A stretch of DNA of 48,843 nt from Lachnospiraceae bacterium (GTDB taxonomy: Bacteria; Bacillota; Clostridia; Lachnospirales; Lachnospiraceae). Below the pieces are notes generated by a model. That model was given only the letters and a program-made list of their open reading frames with translations, searched no databases and had not been told where the DNA came from. The position numbers and the translations under genes were made by a program. This document shows, in pieces, positions 44,632 to 48,843 of the stretch (within the stretch, counting starts at the first letter, position 1; every line of letters starts with the position of its first letter). Where the stretch lies: assembly GCA_024403415.1 (NCBI GenBank), contig JAKSRY010000016.1, forward strand, positions 1 to 48,843, in the 5' to 3' direction.

Positions 44632-44931
44632 ATGAGTTCATTTATTGAAGGACTTCCAGACAGATTAAGAACAAGCAGAAATAACCTTGGTTTATCTCAG
44701 CGTGAAATTGCAAAACGAATTGGTATATCATATACAACAATAGGAGCATACGAATTAGGAACCAGAATACCCTCTCCCCAAATCCTATGCAAACTTGCAC
44801 TAATATATAATGTAACTACCGACTATCTTTTAGGTCTCGAACGTCCAGCTACAAATTTTCTTAACATAAACGGATTAACCAAGGAAGAAATAGACACACT
44901 CAAGGATTTGATTGTTATTATAAAAAAATAA
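44632..44931 (+). CDS. Small XRE-family HTH regulator
   Basis: This 99-residue protein has a compact HTH (GLSQREIAKRIGISYTTIGA, YELGTRIPSPQILCKLALIY), then TTDYLLGLERP and a short C-terminal helix (LTKEEIDTLKDLIVIIKK). A GGGAGG site precedes the ATG. The divergent operon (zinc ribbon plus coiled coil) and the inverted repeats between them suggest that it controls that operon and itself. Confidence 0.88.
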   Translation: MSSFIEGLPDRLRTSRNNLGLSQREIAKRIGISYTTIGAYELGTRIPSPQILCKLALIYNVTTDYLLGLERPATNFLNINGLTKEEIDTLKDLIVIIKK

Positions 44932-44937
44932 TATTAC

Positions 44938-45160
44938 CTAACTATATAAAGCATTCTTCACTTTATCTTTAAGTTCATTTCCTTTCATATTTGATTTAAT
45001 ATCAAATAAATATGAAGCACCCTCAAGTATAATAAAAAGACTTCTGTACAACTCCTGGTACCCCTTGGGCATAAGACCTAATTCTATCCCAATCATCAGA
45101 TACATACCAAGTACCTGATGATGGATGAAATGCGTAATATAGCTTTTGTTTCTGACTCAT
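44938..45160 (-). pseudogene. Frameshifted viroplasmin (RNase H1 N-terminal)-like gene
   Basis: A strong AAAGGAGG site and an ATG at 45160 start a frame encoding KLYYAFHPSSGTWYVSDDWD, then IRSYAQGVPGVVQKSFYYT, and a stop at 45023. In the next frame the text continues LEGASYLFDIKSNMKGNELK and ends at 44938. The joined pattern (YYA, W-Y-x-S-x-W-D, V-P-G, KSF, then an EGASYLF helix) resembles the viroplasmin domain that binds RNA-DNA hybrids. One base shift just before the stop would restore it. It may be a pseudogene, a sequencing error or a +1 frameshift site (ACT TGA). Confidence 0.5.
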
Positions 45161-45571
45161 CTTTATTTCCTCCTTTCTTTTTTACAAAAAGGAGAATGTA
45201 AATATTTACCCCTTTTATATATTATACGAAAAACATCTCCAATGTTGTAAACGTTTTGTTCGACAAATTTAAAAAAGTACCCACTAATTAAAGTGAATAC
45301 TTTCTTAAAAAACTCTATTTTATTAAAGAATTAACCAATTATAATAAGGTTATATACCAGAAATACCCCATTTAATTATTTCAGGCAACTCCAAACCCTT
45401 ATAAATCAAGTGTCTCTAGTAAAATGGTCACTATTCCATTTCATTTACCCTTATTTTACACACCGTGATATGGCATATAATTCGTACATTCTTAGTGTAT
45501 CTTTTGATACGCTTTTCATCCTGTCCGTATCGTTCAAAATCTGGTGTACCCAAAATGTACCCAACGACTAT
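45161..45571. other. Leader and gene-free region
   Basis: On the minus strand a TATAAT (45221-45226) with a TTTACA 19 bases upstream may drive the frameshifted gene. Its leader holds a hairpin (AAAAGG/CCTTTT at 45187-45216, enclosing palindromic GTAAATATTTAC). From about 45240 to 45571 nothing is supportable, apart from a spaced GTACCC direct repeat near 45547. Confidence 0.4.
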
Positions 45572-45895
45572 TTACTGATGTCTTTCTTGCAATCGCATAT
45601 GAACATTTGATGCGCCATATAAGACATCTGTCACTGTAACAACTCCCGGATCAACCATATAACAGACAAGATAGTTATCTACTACCATTCGCCTCATCCC
45701 CCAGGAATGCTCCGGTTCTAGTTCAAATAAAGCAAATCTATCTGGAAAAGAATCTAATGTAAGAATGGCATCGGCAATACGATTATATTGTCCCATCGCA
45801 TTCTCTGGTGCCAACAATTCATTTGCAATATACTCATAGATTTTTTCCATATCATCGAGAGCTTCATCTGTAATCTTTACTTCGTATTTATCCAT
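45572..45895 (-). CDS. RelE/ParE-family toxin
   Basis: This 107-residue protein has the RelE/ParE layout: KITDEALDDMEKIYEYIANE, FPDRFALFELEP, then WGMRRMVVDNYLVCYMVDPG and VTVTDVLYGA. The arrangement fits ParE-like toxins more than ribosome-dependent RelE, but the target (gyrase or mRNA) cannot be decided. It overlaps the antitoxin stop in TAATG and is translated from the same mRNA. Confidence 0.88.
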   Translation of the reverse strand: MDKYEVKITDEALDDMEKIYEYIANELLAPENAMGQYNRIADAILTLDSFPDRFALFELEPEHSWGMRRMVVDNYLVCYMVDPGVVTVTDVLYGASNVHMRLQERHQ

Positions 45896-46200
45896 TAAGA
45901 ATGACTCTCCCTAAATTTTGCAAATGCATCTGCCGCATTCTGCGTTCTGCCAGCCTGATAATCATCATATCCACGCTGAAGTTTAGCATGAAGCTTTGCT
46001 TCTGTCATCTGCGATGCATCGATATCTACCGGTGGCTTTGGTACTGTAACAGAAAAAGGAATGCCACCCACTAATACAACTTGATTAAGAAACATATCAA
46101 CTGCTGTAGACATAGGAATGCCAAGTCTTGTAAGAATTGCTTCTGCATCTGATTTTAATGTAGGATTCACTCTTAAATTAAGTGTTGCTGTTTTTTCCAT
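45895..46200 (-). CDS. RelB/DinJ-family antitoxin
   Basis: This protein of about 101 residues has the N-terminal ribbon-helix-helix TATLNLRVNPTLKSDAEAIL, TRLGIPMSTAVDMFLNQVV and GGIPFSV, typical of RelB/DinJ. The C-terminal part (TEAKLHAKLQRGYDDYQAGR) should bind and block the toxin. The ATG at 46200 follows a GGAGG site; an in-frame ATG 16 codons upstream would start inside the promoter. The gene is first in the operon and probably self-regulated. Confidence 0.92.
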   Translation of the reverse strand: MEKTATLNLRVNPTLKSDAEAILTRLGIPMSTAVDMFLNQVVLVGGIPFSVTVPKPPVDIDASQMTEAKLHAKLQRGYDDYQAGRTQNAADAFAKFRESHS

Positions 46201-46219
46201 ATTTATCGCCTCCAATATA

Positions 46220-46248
46220 ATTGTAACGACATTGTTGTTACATGTCAA
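46220..46248 (-). promoter_or_regulatory. RelB-ParE promoter with operator filling the spacer
   Basis: A perfect TTGACA (46243-46248) and TACAAT (46220-46225) are 17 bases apart on the minus strand. An inverted repeat (46222-46242) with arms TGTAACGAC and GTTGTTACA (8 of 9 matching) occupies the whole spacer, as expected for RHH autoregulation. Confidence 0.85.
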
Positions 46249-46345
46249 TCGATATTCCTATGAAATACCGTAATGTGAATTTTTAAATTCAATACCTTAA
46301 CTCCATAGGGCGTGCGTCAATATGTACTAGCAGTTACTCTTTCAT

Positions 46346-46417
46346 TTAAAGTTTTAAAAATAACAATACAATTTCTTGTGGGTACTTTTCCAAGTATTGT
46401 TCAATCTCTTGTAACAT
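46346..46417 (-). CDS. 23-residue candidate micropeptide
   Basis: A 23-codon frame (MLQEIEQYLEKYPQEIVLLF and three more residues) has a strong AAGGAG site six bases before its ATG. It encodes an amphipathic helix followed by a hydrophobic end. It lies 50 bases downstream of the eight-helix membrane gene, on the same strand. It could also be a gene remnant. Evidence is limited to the ribosome site and composition. Confidence 0.35.
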   Translation of the reverse strand: MLQEIEQYLEKYPQEIVLLFLKL

Positions 46418-46467
46418 ATCTTTCTCCTTAAACATATAATAAATATATGATGCTATTGTACCTAAGC

Positions 46468-47355
46468 TCACTTTTGTGTGTAATCACTACTCCATCTCAA
46501 TAAACGAATAGATTTGTACAAATATAATAATGCGAATAAACACATAGCTATAAACGATAATACAGTGCCTACAAATGCAGGTATTGGAACTTCAATTCCC
46601 AATTTCCCACTATATACATTTTGCAAGATAACCATAGGTCCTACACATAATAATATGTATAAAAATATAGGAGCAATTTTATAACCTGAATTCATTTTCT
46701 TATTAACCATCACCGCACATAATATCATTCCCGGACATAAAACTCCTAAGTCGATTGCATAAGTTGCTTCGGTTGTAAGAACCCCTAAAAGATCTCCAAA
46801 ATCATTTGCAATGATATTCGGAAGTAACATAACAATCCAAATAAGAATTGTAATAATTCCAGATACAGCAAGACATAAACTTATTCCAATATTTTTATTT
46901 TCTTTAGCACTATCTTTAACTTCTATTGTTGCCGCATATCTTACCCATAAAATTATTGAAGTAAAAATGCTCAATCCAAAACCTAATACATATATTAAAT
47001 AAAATCTATTCATAGATATGCTAAAAACCAAACATGCAAAGTAATAAATAAATGAAAAACATTGTGCCAATCTTAACACGTAAGCCCACATTTTCTTCTT
47101 TCCAATTATAATCCACGTCATCATAAGAAGTCCGCTAATAAGGCCCATCCAATCAGCACCTAATCTGCCTGCTACTGTCATCAAAGAATTGTTAGCATAT
47201 ATCCCTTTTCCATACAATACTACCGGCTGACCATAAATATTATTAACCTGAAAAGATGCTCCCCCATCCGAATAAAACAAGCCAATTACAGAAACGCAAA
47301 TAGCCAGACAGGAAATGAATGTTCCCAGTATCTTCTCTGTTCTTTCTTTCAACAT
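46468..47355 (-). CDS. Eight-helix membrane protein of unknown function
   Basis: This 295-residue protein has about eight hydrophobic helices. After the first helix comes an external-looking loop FQVNNIYGQPVVLYGKGIYA, then TVAGRLGADWMGLISGLL. A short loop in the middle is charged (EVKDSAKENKN). I do not recognise a family or catalytic motif. It stands 140 bases from the next upstream gene, with a 23-codon frame just downstream. Role unknown. Confidence 0.75.
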   Translation of the reverse strand: MLKERTEKILGTFISCLAICVSVIGLFYSDGGASFQVNNIYGQPVVLYGKGIYANNSLMTVAGRLGADWMGLISGLLMMTWIIIGKKKMWAYVLRLAQCFSFIYYFACLVFSISMNRFYLIYVLGFGLSIFTSIILWVRYAATIEVKDSAKENKNIGISLCLAVSGIITILIWIVMLLPNIIANDFGDLLGVLTTEATYAIDLGVLCPGMILCAVMVNKKMNSGYKIAPIFLYILLCVGPMVILQNVYSGKLGIEVPIPAFVGTVLSFIAMCLFALLYLYKSIRLLRWSSDYTQK

Positions 47356-47496
47356 GTTTAATAATCACCTCTTTGAATAACTAATAAATAGGAAGATTTT
47401 TATTTTTTCTTAATCGGATGTATAATAACCGTCTTCCATTTTTCTAGATCAACTTTTCTGGCATCCAAAAGAAATCACCTGAAGCGTAAAATAGAA

Positions 47497-48105
47497 TTAC
47501 AAACTCTTTTTTACCTCGACAATAGCAATATCACAAGGCATTCTTCCACGAACCACTTCATATGTCACATCTTTGTATCCCATTTCCTCAAAAAATTTTT
47601 CATATGATCCGGAGTCAAACTGGCGCTTAAAACTAGCTCCAAACTTTCCTAAAATCTTTACAGCCAATTTGTTTATTCCCTCATTCCCATTAATGTATGT
47701 TGGGATAATTAATTTACCACCAGCCTTGCAAACACGAGTAAGTTCTTTCATCGCACTCTGTGGTTCTGGCAATAAATGAATCACATTCCCTGCCACAACC
47801 ACATCAAACGAACTATCTTTTGCCTTTATATTTGTAATGTCTACTTTTTTAATTTCAACATTCTCAAAGTTCTTCAGCTTCTTTTGGGCTTGTTTTAGCA
47901 TTCCAATAGAATAATCTGATGCAAATAATGTATTACATACAGGTGCAATATACATGCTGATAGCACCTGTTCCACAAGCACACTCAAGCACGCTATCAGT
48001 ATCTTTTATATATTTTGCAACAGCCTCCCCGGTTGATTGATATACACTTTTATTATAAAAATTTTCAAACAAATCATATACACCTGATACTTTATCCCAA
48101 AACAT
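47497..48105 (-). CDS. Class I SAM-dependent methyltransferase (UbiE-like)
   Basis: This 202-residue protein has the SAM-binding motif I LECACGTGAISMYI, motif II around TLFASDYSIGMLKQA, the VVVAGNVIHLLPEP strand and an ELTRVCKAGGKLIIPTYI segment. This is the Methyltransf_11/25 pattern used for many small molecules. Substrate cannot be told. It lies in the accessory end of the window, near yjdF. Confidence 0.85.
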   Translation of the reverse strand: MFWDKVSGVYDLFENFYNKSVYQSTGEAVAKYIKDTDSVLECACGTGAISMYIAPVCNTLFASDYSIGMLKQAQKKLKNFENVEIKKVDITNIKAKDSSFDVVVAGNVIHLLPEPQSAMKELTRVCKAGGKLIIPTYINGNEGINKLAVKILGKFGASFKRQFDSGSYEKFFEEMGYKDVTYEVVRGRMPCDIAIVEVKKSL

Positions 48106-48157
48106 ATCTATTCACCTATCACTCTAAAATTTGTAATTTTGAAGTAAACCAAGAGGA

Positions 48158-48574
48158 TTAATGCCCTTTATGCTTTTCCAATCTCTTTCGTTGCTTCAAT
48201 TCAAACATTCTCTGTTCTTCTGCTTCTTTTTGTTCTTTGCTTCTTATTTTTCGTTCCTGCTTACACTGTTCATGTTGTAATTTCAATGCCTCCTGAGATT
48301 TTGTACCCACACCTGTAGTTTGCAGTTGCTTCTTAGCCTCTCGCTGCATTCTTTTTGGATTTCTTTTAGTTTCTTTTACAACAGTTGTCACAGCCGGACT
48401 GAATTGCAAACTATAGTAATTTTTTAAGACAAACTCCTGTATCTCATAATCCTTTGGTTCTGCACCAAAAGTCACCTTACATACAGACAATTTTCCGTTT
48501 TCAATGCGTTCAAAAACGCCTATCCAAAATGGATTTTCAAAAAATACTGTTAATTTGCCTATCGCTTCACCCAT
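48158..48574 (-). CDS. yjdF: YjdF family protein (DUF2992)
   Basis: This 138-residue protein starts KLTVFFENPFWIGVFER and contains CKVTFGAEPKDYEIQEFVL and a basic C-terminal half (ETKRNPKRMQREAKKQLQ and a long Lys/Glu/Gln helix), the pattern of the YjdF family. In Bacillus yjdF is controlled by a riboswitch for azaaromatic compounds. Here only 21 bases separate it from the next upstream gene, so no such leader fits. The two are probably co-transcribed. Confidence 0.85.
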   Translation of the reverse strand: MGEAIGKLTVFFENPFWIGVFERIENGKLSVCKVTFGAEPKDYEIQEFVLKNYYSLQFSPAVTTVVKETKRNPKRMQREAKKQLQTTGVGTKSQEALKLQHEQCKQERKIRSKEQKEAEEQRMFELKQRKRLEKHKGH

Positions 48575-48595
48575 AATAATCCCTTGTGTAATCTT

Positions 48596-48843
48596 CTATT
48601 TTCTTCTTTCTGGCAACTCTTCATACAAAGCCTCAACCAATCTAACTAAAAATCCTCTATCATCAACATCTTCTACCAGCAGCATCTCCTTTGCACCGTC
48701 ATAAGGAATCTCTAATACAGCATCTGGCATAAGACGCTTTGCTGCCATTACGGGTTTTACCAATAGCCGGTCATCATATATTCCTCCAATAATTTTTCCT
48801 CGATAATAAAGGATATATTCCCCCATCATTGCTCTATAAGTTA
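48596..48843 (-). CDS. TfoX N-terminal-like protein, 5' end outside the window
   Basis: The frame is open to the window edge, so the start lies beyond 48843. Seen residues run from TYRAMMGEYILYYRGKIIGG through YDDRLLVKPV to a final MLLVEDVDD and LVEALYEELPERRK. This is the TfoX/Sxy N-terminal domain (YRAMMGEYxLYYRGK, DDRLLVK), about the last 80 residues of a protein of roughly 105. A natural-competence role is known for Sxy in proteobacteria, but not for stand-alone Firmicutes forms. Confidence 0.8.
   Translation of the reverse strand, partial: TYRAMMGEYILYYRGKIIGGIYDDRLLVKPVMAAKRLMPDAVLEIPYDGAKEMLLVEDVDDRGFLVRLVEALYEELPERRK

Noticed and set aside
45540-45570. GTACCCAAAATGTACCC as a possible attachment site of a lost integrative element
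   Set aside because: Only a short direct repeat is seen; no integrase, no tRNA and no second copy in the window.
45410-45610. 66-codon plus-strand frame in the gap before the toxin gene
   Set aside because: No ribosome site, overlaps the 3' end of the toxin gene, and its hydrophobic composition is what AT-rich DNA gives by chance.
47408-47480. Minus-strand fragment FLLDARKVDLEKWKTVIIHP
   Set aside because: Looks protein-like and may be the tail of a decayed gene, but it has no start and only about 24 codons; too little to call.
48575-48595. yjdF riboswitch
   Set aside because: Only 21 bases separate yjdF from the upstream gene, far too few for that RNA.

Overview
The window looks like chromosomal DNA from a low-GC Gram-positive anaerobe of the Clostridia, most probably a gut or rumen member of the Lachnospiraceae. 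Support: AT-rich intergenic DNA, strong AGGAGG-type ribosome sites, many hybrid histidine kinases, a superoxide reductase instead of classical oxygen-defence genes, a class D-like sortase with an LPXTG protein, and the Firmicutes gene orders yicC-gmk-rpoZ, rimO-pgsA and recA-recX-rny. No rRNA, tRNA, CRISPR array or complete transposon was seen. Most genes are on the minus strand.

Positions 1-13.4k hold ordinary housekeeping genes: a secreted cysteine-peptidase-like protein, a PHP phosphoesterase, mnmA, a DHH phosphoesterase, azlCD (plus strand), hisS with a small membrane gene, xerD, a Nudix-aminotransferase pair, and rny. Positions 12.8-14.5k are recX-recA, with a textbook SOS promoter: a LexA box fills the spacer between -35 and -10 and a second box lies downstream. 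Positions 14.8-21.7k are one long minus-strand gene string, yicC-gmk-rpoZ-rimO-pgsA, followed by a hybrid kinase lacking its phospho-accepting histidine and an acyltransferase. These last two sit where many Firmicutes carry cinA. Then come purA and a coupled operon of hybrid kinase, nudC and an iron-sulfur DUF362 protein.

Positions 27.3-36.2k mix redox and envelope genes: superoxide reductase coupled to a 47-residue membrane peptide, a divergent XRE regulator, cysteine synthase, a GT-C type glycosyltransferase, a repressor with an apparently inactive S24 domain, a TspO-like membrane protein, and a deaminase-uppP-chitinase-like operon. A hairpin repeat family, REP-like in form, is scattered through the intergenic gaps here (four sites, one expanded into a degenerate tandem cluster). 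Two inverted copies bracket the glycosyltransferase gene.

Positions 36.2-41.7k encode a 1551-residue LPXTG surface protein followed at once by its likely sortase. From 41.7k to the end is an accessory region: a decayed hicAB ghost, an intact hicAB, a relB-parE pair, three regulatory regions with clear palindromic operators, an unrecognised coiled-coil plus zinc-ribbon gene pair opposite an XRE regulator, a frameshifted viroplasmin-like gene, an eight-helix membrane protein, a methyltransferase, yjdF and the 3' part of a TfoX-like gene cut by the window edge. The most notable items are the histidine-less kinase, the repeat family, the unrecognised 43.4-44.9k module and the set of operator-promoter architectures, in which palindromes occupy or overlap promoter core elements.
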